From Rhynchospora pubera (Eukaryota; Streptophyta; Magnoliopsida; Poales; Cyperaceae), in the NCBI GenBank assembly GCA_028095005.1, contig CM051459.1, forward strand, positions 2,223,190 to 2,287,189: a stretch of DNA of 64,000 nucleotides, in the 5' to 3' direction. The translations under genes were made by a program, and so were the position numbers. The notes beneath the pieces were generated by a model. It ran no database searches. It saw only the letters and a program-made list of their open reading frames with translations, and was not told the origin of the DNA. Positions 31,989 through 44,679 of the stretch are shown here, one piece after another. The first letter of the stretch is position 1. Each line of letters opens with the position of its first letter.

Positions 31989-32690
31989 CATTGTAGAGCG
32001 AATTTGACCATTTATTAGTCGAAACCATTTTTGAAATCTTATAATTTTTTGAGCTAGCGAATAGAAAATTATTTACTCAGTTGTTTGGTTTCATTTGTGT
32101 AACATTTATTTAGGCAAAGACAAACTACGCAATCATACTCACTTCTTTCTTGGTTCAAGCCCCAAATTATGTTGATTTAGCACGGTGATTAAATATTAAC
32201 AATGGAAGTGGGAAGATTTTCCCAACTGCAACGTGACTAACCTACTTGTAGTGTGAACAAGAATGCTACTTATCAGAATAAAACAAGATTCCTGAATCGT
32301 GTCGCAAAACTCAAATAGTTAGTTTCAGTTGACGATACGTGCCTGTTTGTTTTATGACTCAGCTATAAGATTGTTAGTCACTTTATGCCTTACTGACTTG
32401 TCAGTTTAAAAAGAGTTGTCCAATTGCTTTCATTTTCTTTTGGTGCATCTATAATGCCTTCATAATTTTTTAAATTTTTAACAACAGAGATACAAAAAAC
32501 TTAAAATCATATTAAGAAACATGAAGCCCCATCATTTAGGTATGCGGGGAGATCACCAAATCGAATCCCTCTCAAGTTTGAAAGAAACGGTAAAAGAAGA
32601 AAGACAAAAAGTGCCTGTATATTAAAACTTAATATTCAGACCAAGTAACATTGAGGCAAATTAATTATAACATAACGCCCCAAAATGGGC
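31989..32690. other. Intergenic, no gene seen
   Basis: AT-rich sequence after the carrier gene without recognisable coding or repeat structure. Confidence 0.5.
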
Positions 32691-32693
32691 AAT

Positions 32694-32936
32694 TATATGT
32701 TTGGTTGGAGATGAAGTTAGTGAAGTTAGAGGTCTAAGTTAGTACTTTTGAAGTTTGTGGTTGAAGTTAGGGAAGTTAGAAATTGTAGAAAGTTAGTACT
32801 AACTTGAGGTTAGAAAATGATGTTTGGTGTGCTATGGTGAGGTTAGAGATTGAAAAAAATAATAAAATATTAATTTAGTTGTTTTTTCTTTTATAACTAA
32901 TTACATTTACTATAATAAATGTTATATTAATTATCA

Positions 32937-33012
<76 letters not shown>

Positions 33013-33262
33013 TTACCAATAATACTATAATTACTACATTATAATATTAATTATTATGTAATTTTAAACCATAATTTTCATTAATTATACTATTATATTT
33101 ATTCTTGTAATTTTAATCAGAATTAATGTTATAATTATTACTAAATAATAATAATATTATTATCATTATAGTAATTTTATTGAAATATAACAACGACAAC
33201 AATAATTGTTATTAATATTTAATATTATAACTATAATTAGTAAGTATAATTAATATGAATTA

Positions 33263-33294
<32 letters not shown>

Positions 33295-33640
33295 CATCAT
33301 AATTATATTATTATATTAATTTTAATAATTTATAATTTTAATTATAATTATGATTAATGTATGTTACTAAATAATTATTATTATTATTATTATTGTTATT
33401 TTAATATTATAATTATAGTTAATATAATAATTACTGTAATATAAATGATGATAATAATAATTATATTGATTTTTTAAGTTTGTCATGATAACAAATTTTT
33501 CTAACTCAACATTTTGTCAAGTTAGAGAAGTAGAGTGAAGTTAGCACAAACTTCACTAACTTGAGTGTGTTTGGTTGGTGAGGGTTGAAAAGTTAGAGCT
33601 CTAGCCTCAAGTTTGCTAACTTTCCATGAAACAAAACATA
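32694..33640. mobile_element. Degenerate MITE-like element with TTA-rich core
   Basis: The left end 'tatgtttggttggag...gaagttag' is loosely complementary to the right end 'ctaactttcc...aaacaaaacata'. Further 'agttagtgaagttag'-type words face each other inside. The interior is dominated by a TTA microsatellite (about 32938-33013) and more ATT-rich sequence. No target duplication was found. Confidence 0.5.
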
Positions 33641-33647
33641 GCCATAT

Positions 33648-33877
33648 GGGTGTGTTTGGATGCAACGGAATAAGCTAGGAATAAGGAATAGGAATAAGAA
33701 ATTTCGATTTGCGTGTTTATTCTTATTCTTTATTCTTATACCATGGTTTTGTTAGTATAGGAATAAAGACCCTTATTCCTTATTCTTGTGTTGTTTGGGT
33801 TGCACGAGAATAAGAATAAGCACGCAAATCGAAATTCCTTATTCCTATTCCCTATTCCCTACCCATCCAAACACACC
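33648..33877. mobile_element. MITE, 230 bp, near-perfect hairpin
   Basis: Ends GGTGTGTTTGGATG and CATCCAAACACACC are exact complements. The inner parts ('ggaataaggaataggaata', 'tttcgatttgcgtg') also pair, so most of the element folds on itself. TAT flanks both sides (645-647 and 878-880 of the 33 kb block), compatible with a 3-bp target duplication. No coding capacity. Confidence 0.8.
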
Positions 33878-34044
33878 TATAGAGTTTAGAATTAGAAGTG
33901 ATCTATATTGCTTTTCATACATGCTTTTAAAATAAATTATAACATTTCAACATTGTCTTAATGAGATTGAATAGCTTTAAACATCAACGTCTAAAAATAT
34001 GGAAAGTAGCACTTTTTAACTCAAAATATTAGATTATACAAAGA

Positions 34045-34073
<29 letters not shown>

Positions 34074-34075
<2 letters not shown>

Positions 34076-34490
34076 AGAGAGAGAGAAAACATATGGTGCA
34101 TACTAATGTACGGAAGCTTCTGTGCATACTGATTCAAACTCTTAGATATGTTTTAAAATGATCGATCCAAACCGTCCAATATGATCTCCCTATCATAATA
34201 CTGACCAAATTTTACATTTAAAAAAAAAATTTAAGTATTTTTTTATAATTTTAAAAAATCGCTAATTTAATTTTTTCTAAACCGTTAAAAAATAGCAGTT
34301 TTTTAAAATCCGAAAAAATACTTAAAAATATCTAAAAAATATAAAATTTGGTCGGTAAGGAGATTTCAATAGGGAGATCATATTAAACGGTTTGGATCGG
34401 TCATTTTGAAGCAGATCCAAGAGTTTGGATCAGTATGCACTGAAGCTTTCCGTACATTAGTATGCACCATAGGTTTTCTCTCTCTCTCTT
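34074..34490. repeat. Long hairpin element H1
   Basis: Outer arms 'ggtgcatactaatgtacgg' and 'ccgtacattagtatgcacc' pair. The inner arms carry 'gatcgatccaaaccgt' and 'acggtttggatcggtc', which are shared with H4, H5 and H6. GA/CT and TA microsatellites flank it. Confidence 0.85.
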
Positions 34491-34502
34491 ATATATATAT
34501 AT

Positions 34503-34905
34503 ATGCTATGGTGCATCGCGATGTATTGAGGCTTTTGTACATCGCGATCATTATCCGTCAACCGTTTTATAAATTGACAAATCTAATTAAATTAATCCAA
34601 TCTACATATTGAAATCTCATTACAAACCAAATTTTATATATTTTTTTAAATTTTTTACTATTTTTTTTATTTTCTAAAACTTTCCTTTTTTAATACTAAT
34701 TAATAATAAAGAAATTCAAAAAATGGCAGGTTTTAAAAAAATCGAAAAATAGTAAAAAAATTTAAAAAAATATAAAATTCGATTTTTAATGAGATTTCAA
34801 TATATAGATTGGATTTGTTTAGTTAAATTTTTCAATTTGTAAAACTATCAACAAATATGGTCGCGATGTACAAAAGCCTTAATACATCGTGATGCACCAT
34901 AGCAT
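34503..34905. repeat. Long hairpin element H2
   Basis: Outer arms 'atgctatggtgcatcgcgat' and its near complement at the right end pair, and 'gtacaaaagcctt' mirrors 'aggcttttgtac'. The core contains T/A-rich inner arms like those of its neighbours. TA and CA microsatellites flank it. Confidence 0.85.
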
Positions 34906-34913
34906 TTCTCTCT

Positions 34914-34944
<31 letters not shown>

Positions 34945-34945
34945 G

Positions 34946-35309
34946 AGTTTTGTTATGGTGAGCTGCAACTCACCAAAGGGTCCGTGAGTCGCGCTCAAAA
35001 TTTCGAAATTTAGTTCAAAATTTCCATGCAGACCAAATTTTATATTTTTAAAATTTTTTTAAGTATTTATTTTGGATTTTTTAAAACTGCTGTTTTTGAA
35101 CGGTTCATAACTAATTAGATTAATGATTTTCTAAAATTTCAAAAAAAAAAACTTAAAAATTTCGAAAAAAATATAAAATTTGGTCTGCATGGAGATATCA
35201 ATAAGGAGATCGTATTAGACGGTTTGAATCGGTCATTTTGAACTAAATTTTAAAATTTTGAGCACGACTCGCGAATCCTTTGGTGAGTTACAACTCACCA
35301 TAACAAAAT
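34946..35309. repeat. Long hairpin element H3
   Basis: Outer arms 'ttttgttatggtgag' and 'ctcaccataacaaaa' pair. Inner arms hold 'gagatatcaataaggagatc', the shared motif. TA runs flank both sides. The core has a secondary palindrome around 'aactaattagatt'. Confidence 0.85.
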
Positions 35310-35342
35310 TATATATATATATATATATATATGAGAATGGAT

Positions 35343-35727
35343 TCAATCAAAGCGCTTTGACCGGAGTCTCAGTTAAACCCCGTCGGTTCTCAATTTTGAA
35401 AGTTCAAACGACCGATCCGAACCGTCAAATATGATCTCCATATTGAAATCTCCTTGCTGACCAAAATTTACATTTTTTTTGAATTTTTAAGTATTTTTTT
35501 CGGATTTTCAAAAACAGCAATTTTTGTAGGGTTCAGAACAAATTAGATTAACGGTTTTTGAAAATCCGAAAAAAATACTTAAAAAATTCAAAAAAATGAA
35601 AATTTTGGTTGGCAAGGAGATTTCAATATGGAGATCATATTTGACGGTTCAGATCGGTCGTTTGAACTTTCAAAATTGAGATCTGACGGGGTTTAACTGG
35701 GACTCCGGTCAAAGCGCTTTGATTGAA
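35343..35727. repeat. Long hairpin element H4
   Basis: Arms of about 120 bases, nearly perfect: 'tcaatcaaagcgctttgacc' pairs with the right end, and 'gaccgatccgaaccgtcaaa' with 'tttgacggttcagatcggtc'. TA and GA/CT runs flank it. Confidence 0.88.
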
Positions 35728-35877
35728 GGCTTTCTCTCTATCTCTCTCTCTCTCTATATATATATATAGAGAGAGAGAGAGAGATTGACTAAAGTATATA
35801 GAGAGAAATATTGGCTTATACTCCAGCATACGGATGAAACCCGTGTGCTGGAGTCGTTATTCAAAATCTAAACTTCA

Positions 35878-36135
35878 AACAGTCGATCCAAACCGTTCAA
35901 GTTGTTTTCCATGTAAAAATATCCTTCGAGATCAAATTCAACATTTTTTTAATTTTTTTTTACTATATATTATGCTATTTTAAAAATTGAAGGGTCAGAA
36001 ATACTCTTTTATATTGTTTTTTTTAAATAGCATAATATATAGAAAAAAATTCGAAAAAAATATAAATTTTGGTTTCCTATGAGATTTCAATGTGAAGAAC
36101 AATTTAAACGGTTTAGATCGACTGTATGAATTTAA
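35878..36135. repeat. Hairpin element H5, outer arms eroded
   Basis: Only the inner stem is well preserved: 'cagtcgatccaaaccgtt' pairs with 'aacggtttagatcgactg'. The presumed left outer arm ('ctccagcatacgg...') has no clear partner on the right. Confidence 0.6.
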
Positions 36136-36236
36136 ACGGATTATTTTAATTACTTTTGACCGACGCGTGTATATGGTTCAAATTTAGTTCCGTATCGAAT
36201 CTAAAGGTTCAGCTCACGTGATTATTGTGCCGCAGA

Positions 36237-37401
36237 TAGAGCTGTCAACGATAGTCGTTTATCGTTATTCCGTGACGTTAAGAATTAACGAAACGAATAA
36301 CGATAATCGATTATGTCGCGTATAATTATACGAAACGAAAACGAATCGGCTAGTATGCTGCGTATAACAAACGAAACGTCAACAGTTTATACCTTTATCA
36401 TTTCCGTTATCTCGTTTTGCCGTATAGAATTGCACTGGTATAGAATTTTTTGAATAGCTGTGACGGAAAAAACGAGGAGGTGCCTCGAGACCTGCTTTCT
36501 TCCTCTTTCTCTCTGGCTCCCAACTCATTTTTTCCTCTTTCCCTTCTATCTTTACACCATTGGAGCAAATACAAAGGAAAAAACATAGTAAAGAAAATAA
36601 AATTTCTGGTCTCTCTAGTCTACAAATCCTAGCAATGGCTAGCACCACCCCTACCACACCTCTTGCGCAACCGCAAGGACTAGCACCACCCTCCACTATG
36701 CGACGACGGCGATGGCAACGCCATCATCTCTTGCGTGGAAGATGGAAGCCTAGGAGGGGCTAGAGGGAGGAGCTGGAGGTAGATCCCACACTCCAATGCT
36801 GATGAGGAGTAAAGAAGGGTTGCTTACGGGGTCGGGGTGGGTCCCAGCTTTGACAATGGGTTGGGGTTGATGAGCATGGAGTCAGGAGTCAAGGACTCAA
36901 GGAGGTGACTTCTCTGTATAATTTGGGATGGTTGTTCATTCTTTTTTTTTTCTTTTCTTCTTATTTTTTATTAGCATGGGGATGGTTGTACAATTTGGAG
37001 ATGATCTAATCGGATGAGCTCTATGTCAATTTATTTCTCAAAGAAAAATAAAATTTTCTTGACAAATTACTTGGATAATTCACGAATTTCTTAGCAGCTA
37101 TTTATAAAAATACTTTCTTTGATAAAAAAAAATTGGGTGTGGTACTGTAGTTCTCCCTTGCTCAATTTTTTTTTTTTTTTTGATGAACAGATACCCAAGA
37201 AGGGTATTCTCTCCCTTGCTCAATTACATAAACGTTAAATCGTTTAAACCATTTACTTAAACGAAACGATTTACGAAATTGATTTTTGTGCCGTATGATA
37301 AACGATGTGGTTAACGATAATATAATTTGTGCCGTATATTTAAACAAAACGATAACGATTAGGGGTATTTCCGTGACAATTAACCACGTTTGACAGGTCT
37401 A
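36237..37401. mobile_element. hAT-type element, 1165 bp, with GC-rich interior
   Basis: Ends TAGAGCTGTCAACG and CGTTTGACAGGTCTA are inverted repeats. The perfect 8-bp target duplication GCCGCAGA occurs at 36229-36236 and 37402-37409. Subterminal 'aaacgataacgat' type words occur at both ends. The interior (about 36460-36900) has higher GC, pyrimidine-rich leader-like sequence and an ATG at 36634 with a short Thr/Pro-rich frame. No transposase was found. The interior may be captured host sequence. Confidence 0.85.
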
Positions 37402-37409
37402 GCCGCAGA

Positions 37410-38020
37410 TGCACTCACGTGATTGAGCTTGTGCCGCTGGCAAGCGTGTCATCGAGCTACGGACGAAGATTCAATATATAATTGTCATTAGTAACTTAAA
37501 TACTCCATGTGGGACTAAAACCCACTTTCAAAACCGGATAAAGTCATTGGGCCTAAGGCCTTTAGTGGGGTCGATGGTGACATTGATTTGTAAATTGTGA
37601 TGATAATTTGTTAATCTAATATATTGCAAAAAGCAAGCGAAGTTACAAACTGTTAATTAATTAAAGCAATATAATACAATGAACTTTTTAGTTTGATAAA
37701 TGGTCCTTTAAATTTAATTCTTTTAAATTTAGATAATTAGTTAAAGCATTATAAATTAAAAAGCAATTTGTTAAACGAGCTATTTACTCAATTTTCAACT
37801 ATTGAAAAATTAGTGCTATAGTTCAATCCATCAAAAAAATTTCATATACACCAAATTACAAAAATATAAATTATTTTTTAAAATATACAAAATATATAAA
37901 TATATTTTTTTATTATTTTAATTATTTTATATATACAGCCGTATCCGAGTTTTTTGAAAAATACCGTATCTCCGTACCCGCACCGTATCCGACACGATAC
38001 CCGCACCCGCACCCAAGTAA
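37410..38020. other. Intergenic, no gene seen
   Basis: AT-rich, with a short run of 'cccgcaccc' words at 37960-38015. Nothing coding is recognised. Confidence 0.5.
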
Positions 38021-38021
38021 C

Positions 38022-38363
38022 ATAGGTCGCAACTCACTGGAGGGTTTGTGAGTTGCGATCAAAACTCCTAGATCTAGTTCAAAATGATTGATCCAAACCA
38101 TCGAACATAATCTTCCATGTATATCAATTTTTTTTTAAAAAAATTTAAGTATTTTTTTATATTTTTAAAAACGGTTGTTTTTGAACGGTTTAGAACTAAT
38201 TAGATTAATGATTTTTTAAAATTTCAAACAAATACTTAAAAATTTTGAAAAAAATATAAAATTTGGTATGTATGGTGATTTCAGTAAGGAGATCATTTCG
38301 AACTAGATCTAGGAGTTTTGATCGCAACTAATAAACCCTCTAGTGAGGTGCAACTTACTATAG
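38022..38363. repeat. Long hairpin element H6
   Basis: Outer arms 'ataggtcgcaactcact...gagggttt' pair with 'aaaccctctagtgaggtgca'. Inner arms share 'gatcaaaactcctagatcta' and the family words 'attgatccaaaccatcga' and 'aaggagatcat'. Confidence 0.82.
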
Positions 38364-38904
38364 GATATTGTCCTTTGGATAGGACTGAGGAGTTTTCCTA
38401 TCCAATTTTGGACCATTGGATGGATTTAAAATTCGTGCAAATAAATAGATGTGTGGTTAAAGATGGAAGCGTTGAGATTGGATTTTGCATTAAAAATCTC
38501 TGTTCCGCACCTCCGTTACTCATCTCTCTCCGTCACGAATCTATCTCTCTCAAAATCTGTACGCATGCCATCTCATCTCGTGATCTCTCTCTCTTTCAAA
38601 ATTTGTACGCCGGCCATCTCTCTCTCTCCCTCTCAAACTGAAATTTGAATTTCAGTCTTAAATGCAAGATGGGATCTATCAGAAGGGATAGAAAGGAGGG
38701 AAAAGGTAAGGTGCATTTCAGTCTTAAATTTTGTAAATTAGTTTTTCAGAATTATATTTTTAAATTAACCAAAAGGATAAATGACAATATTAACCATGAT
38801 TTGAGGGGTATATGACTGATATTAAAGAATATAAGGGTATATGGCTAATTAGAGAAGATTTGAAGGGCATACTTTTGATTTTAACTTATTGCGAATAAAG
38901 ATTA
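38364..38904. other. Intergenic, no gene seen
   Basis: Includes CT-rich stretches near 38520-38640. Small overlapping frames there are low complexity. It runs into the diverged start of the satellite array. Confidence 0.45.
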
Positions 38905-41900
38905 TTTAAGCATCATTTGAGAATTTTAAACGATTTTGGATTCATTTTAAGTCATATATTCACAATTATCTATATTTAAGCTCTTTATATGGTCTAGAAT
39001 ATAATTCAATTCTTACTTATTCAAAATATTGCAATATGCATACAAAAATACGCATATAAAGTGTAAATATACTATATTCTAAGCATCAGTTGAGCATTCC
39101 AAATGATTCTAGATTCATTAGAAGTCATTTGACTACAATAATCTATAATTAAGGTCTTTATTTGGTTTAGAATTATTTATATTTGAGCTCTTTATATAGT
39201 CTAGAATATATTTTAGATCTTATTTATTTAAAATGTGCATATAAAGTGCAAATATATCATATTATGGGCATCACTTGAGTATTTCAAGCGATTTTAGATT
39301 TATTTGAAGTCATTTGATCACAATAATGTATATTTGAGTTTCTTTATATGGTCGAGAATATAATTCATATCTTATTCAAAACATTAGATTATTCATAGAA
39401 AATATTGTTCTAAACAATTATTTGTTGTTGTCCCTAATTAAAAGCCTAGAGGAGGTGAATACACACAATTTCAATTTCCTAAACCGGTATGGTCAATTTT
39501 TTGTTCAATTCAAATAAAGTCTTATACCACAAGCACACAGACAATTCACAACACGAGTAAATAAAGAGAAAAGAAAGACTTGACAAGCGATATGATTACG
39601 GAGTTCCGAACCGCTAGGTTATATGTTATTTATTCAAAAATATTGAATTATACATGGTAATTATGCACATAAAGTGCAAATAATGCAATTCTTAGCATCA
39701 TTTGAGCATTTCAATAGTTTCTGGATTCATTCTAAGTCATTTCATCATAATATTATATATTTAAACACTTTATACAGTCTAGAATATGATTATACATGGC
39801 AATTACGCATATAAACTGCAAATAATGCAATTCTGAGCATCATTTGAGCATTTCAATTATTTCTTGATTCATTCTAAGTCATTTCATCACAACAATCTAC
39901 ATATAAACTTATTATATTGTCAGAATATGATTCATATGTTATTTATTCAAAAATATTGTATTATACATGGTAATTACCTATATAAAGTGCAAATAATACA
40001 ATTATGAGCATCAATTGAGCATTTTGATCTTTTCTGGATTCATTCTAAGTCATTTCATCACAAAAATCTAAATGAAACTCTTTATACTGTCTATAATATG
40101 ATTCACATGTTATTTACTCAAAAAGATTGGATTATAAATGGTAATTACGCATGAAAACTGCAAATAATGCACAGAAAGTGCAAATAATGAAATTTGAGTA
40201 TTTCAATTGTTTCTGGACTCATTCTAAGTCATTTCATCATAATATTCTATATTTGAAATCTTTATAATGTCCAGAATATTATTCATAATGATTGGATTAT
40301 ACATGGTAATTACGCACATAAATTGCGAATAATGCAATTCTGAACATCATTTGAGCATTTCAATTATTTTTGGATACATTCTAAGTTATTTCATCACAAT
40401 AATCTAAATTTAAACTCTTTATACTGTCTAGAATATGATTCATATGTTATTTATTCAAAAAAGTTAGATTATACATGGTAGTTACGCATATAAAGTGCAA
40501 ATAATGCAATTTTTAGCATCATGTGAGCATTTCAATCGTATCTAGATTCATTCTAAGTCATTTCATCACAATATTCTATATTTAAATTCTTTATACTGTC
40601 TAAAATATAATTCATATGTTATTTATTTAAAAAAAATTGGATTATACATGGTAATAACGCATATAAACTGCAAATAATGCAATTCTGAGCATCATCTAAG
40701 CATTTCAATCGTTTCTGGATTCATTTTAAATCATTTCATCACAATAATCTACATTAAAACTCTTTATACAGTCTAGAATACGATTGCTATGTTATTTATT
40801 AAAAAAAAAATTGGATTATACAAGGTAATTACGCATATAAAGTGCAAATAATGCAATTCTGAGCATCATTTGAGCATTTCAATCATTTGTGGATTCATTC
40901 TAAGTCATTTCGATATAATATTCAATATTTAAATTCTTTATACTATCTAGAATTTAATTCATATCTTATTTATTCAAAAAGATAAGATTATACGTGGTAA
41001 TAACGCATATAAACTGCATATAATATAATTCTGAGCATCATTTGAGCATTTCAATTGTTTCTGGATTCATTCAGGTTATTTCATCACAAAATTCTATATT
41101 TAAACTCTTTATAATGTCTAGAATATGATTCATATACTATTTATTCAAAAGGATTGGATTATACATGATAGTTACGCATATAAAGTTCAAATAATGCAAT
41201 TTCGAGTATCATTTCAGCATTTGAATAGTTTTTGGATCCATTCTAAATCAATTCATCACAATATTCTTTATGCAGTTTAAAATATAATTCAGATGATATT
41301 TATTCAAAAAGATTGGATTATACATGGTGATAACGCAAATAAACTACAAATAATGCAATTCTGAGCATCATTGGAGCATTTCATTCATTTTTGGATTCAT
41401 TCTAAATCAGTGCATCACAATAATCTACATTAAAACTCTTTATACTATCTAGAATACGATTCATATGTTCTTTATTAAAAATGATTGTATTATACAAGGT
41501 AATTACGCATATTAAGTGCAAATAATGCCCAAAAAGTGCAAATAATGCAATTCTGAGCATCATTTGTGCATTTCAATCGTTTCTGGATTCATTCTAAGTC
41601 ATTTCATCACAATATTCTATATTTAAACTCTTTATACTATTTAGAATATGATTCACATTTTATTTATTCAGAAAGATTGGATTATACATAGTAATATAAT
41701 TATGAGCATCATTTGAGCATTTTAATTGTTTATGGATTCATTCTAAGTCATTTCAACACAATAATCTACATTTAAACTTTTTATACTGTCTAGAATACTA
41801 TTCATATGTTATTTATTCAAAAATATTGGATTATATATGGTTGTTACGAATATAAAGTGTAAATAATGCAATTCTGAGCAGCATTTGAGCATTTCAATCG

Positions 41901-41984
41901 TTTCTGAATTCATTCTAACCCATTTCATCTTAATATTCTACATTTAACCTCTTTATACAATTTAGAATATGATTCATATGTTAT
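38905..41984 (+). repeat. Satellite array, left part, about 170-190 bp monomers
   Basis: Tandem monomers with landmarks in order: 'gattcatatgttatttattc', 'ggattatacatggtaatta', 'gtgcaaataatgcaattctg', 'gagcatttcaatcgtttctg', 'ttcattctaagtcatttcat', 'ctctttatactgtctagaat'. Copies before about 39415 are strongly diverged. A non-satellite stretch (about 39415-39625) interrupts. From 39630 about 14 monomers run up to the LTR element. No coding capacity. Confidence 0.9.
39415..39625. other. Non-satellite interruption within the array
   Basis: About 210 bases unlike the monomers, starting near 'ttgttgttgtccctaatt' and ending near 'ccgaaccgctaggtt'. It is probably an insertion or an element fragment. 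No ends were resolved. Confidence 0.5.
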
Positions 41985-42670
41985 TGTAGACACCCCAAAA
42001 AGAGTCATCGATTGAAATATCTTTTTAATAAATTAAAGCATCTACCATAATTATGTTAAATTGTCATACAATTGGTTAATCCCAATCAGTTCTCTATGCA
42101 GCGAAAAGATAAATTTTGGGTCATTTGAAAAAGCAAATGAAAACTAGTTTCCAATATTTAGCTATTTTTCTATATTATTCCTATCAAAATTTGTTTACTT
42201 ATTTTCTTTACATATGGCATTTGCAAACCTTTTTCAAAATCATTTATTTCTCCTAAGAAAATGCCTAAACGTGACTCTGTCAAACCCTTTTACAATTTTT
42301 ATATTTTATCAAATCTATTTGTGAAAGTTGCCTAACTTAGTACATGCAATTTGACTTTGGTCATTTCATAAAATGTCTTTTTGTACTTCCACGTTACTAT
42401 CATTTCAGCAAGTCAAAATCATATGAATATTTCCAAAGTTTGCTATCCCTGTACCCAATAGTGACGCATTATTTGGAGTTGTGGAGCAGGGAAGGAGTAC
42501 AATAGTTATTCTTATATATTCTCAAATTCATATCAAACTATATCAATAGACCATGAACGTTTCCTGTAAAAGAATTAAATGTGTTATGCATCTCAAATCA
42601 TATATTCTAGTCATGATGAGCCCCTCTTATATTATAATTACTATGACCTTTTGAAAATAATAATAATAAC

Positions 42671-42711
<41 letters not shown>

Positions 42712-44303
42712 TAAAATTTTATGCATTATGGTATCTCGAATGATTTCTATAAAGCTCATGCATGTTGCATCTCTATGAAAAACATAAAAATTAGTTCTAC
42801 TTTCCTACTAAATTGTTTCTTATATATATTTTGTTTTATCTCCGTCAATGATTTCTCCCGTCAATATGTTGACGGAGTAGACCTATGTAACCCAGAAAAA
42901 AATTTTAAACGTCTTTGCAAAAAAAATCATTTTGTTATAATATAAAATCATAAGAACTTTTTTCCTGTTACCTTGCGTGCTAGATCAGAGGGAAATTACA
43001 ATATAAGAGCCATAGGTGATATTGGTCTTTTCTTCAAAAGGTTGGTGTTAGTAGTGTAAACTTTATTACCCATGCGTGCAACATTTATTGAAAGAGAAAT
43101 TAAACACTCAAAGCTTCTAGTAAAACAAGACAGTGCAAGCACATACAGTAGGTGCATTTCTTTTACTTTTGACAATTGAAGAAATAGATTTCATGATGCT
43201 AACTCATTGCAATTATGATTGTGAAAATCATTTTTTTGCATCTGGCAATAAGAAGGTTCATCAAGTTTAGGCAAACTTAGGCCACATAATTAATAACTGT
43301 TATTGAGACAAATGTAAGAGGCGTTGCTGAAACTTGAGTTTTTTTACACCAGAATAATGTAAGCCGTCGACCACATCTAAACCAATGTCTCTTCACCCCA
43401 TTTAAAATCTGGCGCAAGACATTGAAAACAAGGAGTACAATTTTTCTTTTCAAAAGGAGAATCACATCAGTTCAAGTCACCAAATGTCAATCTAGAATAC
43501 TATGCAAGTATAGTTCATTCATGTGTGCAGCAAGATTTTTGCTGATTTGTTCCCCACAACATAGTACAAAATATGGTCAAACAATTTCAATTATTCATGA
43601 CATGTTATAGTTAAAAGCAACTAAATTTACAACATACTACGAGATGGCTTTTTTTTCAATTGCAGGTCATTTGGAAGTATTCAAGATCATGGCACTGTGC
43701 TTGAGAAGAGTTAGGTGCTGCCTATATATACATGCATTTACAAACTTCAAAGGGGGCTGGAAAGTGCAAGGAAACTACGGAGAGAAAAGTCCAAGTATCC
43801 TGATTATAGAAGTTTAAACCTCTCCCATTCCAATATTCTGAATTTAAAAAATGAATGAGGGATCCATCTAATAATGATTTCAGAATCTGATCATCATTCA
43901 TGTAATAACCAGCCACCTAAGTCCATTAAACGACTTGGCAATGAGTGACAGCTAGTGACCAAAAATCTGATCGGCCTGCTGCATCACTACTCTCCTACAT
44001 TTTTCTCTTTTATTTCATTTTGTGCTTGCTGCTATTGTTTTCTTTTATATTCACTTTTGTAATTTGAATATTTGATAATAAAAGAAATTACTGAAAGCTA
44101 GAATCAGTAGAGACCAAGTTTGTTTGGGTGCTTGTGGTGCTTAACACCTTCCACAACCATAACCGAGATACGAACCTCTTATCCATGGGCTAAATATAAT
44201 CAAAACCGACTTTCTTTCTCGATTTTACATCGGGTGGCGACTCCAAAATAATCGTTGAACCTAAGCCAAGTGTCGCTGGTCGGTTAGTTAGCGCGTAGCT
44301 ACA
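41985..44303 (+). repeat. 5' LTR
   Basis: Starts TGTAGACACC and ends GTAGCTACA, 2319 bp. It contains an AAT microsatellite near 42656-42709. A TATA-like box lies at 43723-43730 and AATAAA at 44077-44082, so R would start around 43755. Small ORFs within are repeated exactly in the 3' LTR and are not considered genes. Confidence 0.95.
43723..43730 (+). promoter_or_regulatory. TATA box of the 5' LTR promoter
   Basis: TATATATA within 'gctgcctatatatacatgc'. It lies about 350 bases before the AATAAA, a normal arrangement for a plant LTR. The same box is at about 57652 in the 3' LTR. Confidence 0.55.
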
Positions 44304-44305
44304 GC

Positions 44306-44324
44306 TGGCGACTCCACTGGGGAC
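44306..44324 (+). promoter_or_regulatory. Primer binding site
   Basis: TGGCGACTCCACTGGGGAC begins two bases after the LTR end. It begins with TGG, complementary to a tRNA CCA end. Sites of this kind in Tat/Ogre elements are usually assigned to tRNA-Arg; I have not checked the match to a tRNA. Confidence 0.85.
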
Positions 44325-44679
44325 ATCTCAACTTGAAAATTTCTAGCTTTTGTTTTTCTGGTAAATCTGCTGATCACCTTAGTTCTAACATCTTGCACTG
44401 TCTCTCTACTATTCTTTTCAGAAATTGAGCCATAAGGTTGCTGAAGAGAATGAAGTAAAAGCCCATTGCAAGAGTTACATGAGGAGAAGAAGCAGGGAAC
44501 TTGAAGAACTAACGGCGACAACCTAAATGCGTCAGCCTTCCTCTAGTAAAAATAGCTAAGTTACCTCAATCCTCTATTTATTTTCAGTACTGGAGTCCTG
44601 TTCTAAAGTTGCACGTAAGCCAAAAAGGTCTAAGCCGGTCCCTGTAAAGAGTCATATTGTGACAAGGTCGAGAGCAAAG

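Noticed and set aside
42721..43916. Small ORFs inside the 5' LTR repeated in the 3' LTR
   Set aside because: They are identical because the LTRs are identical, not because of selection; no domain seen.
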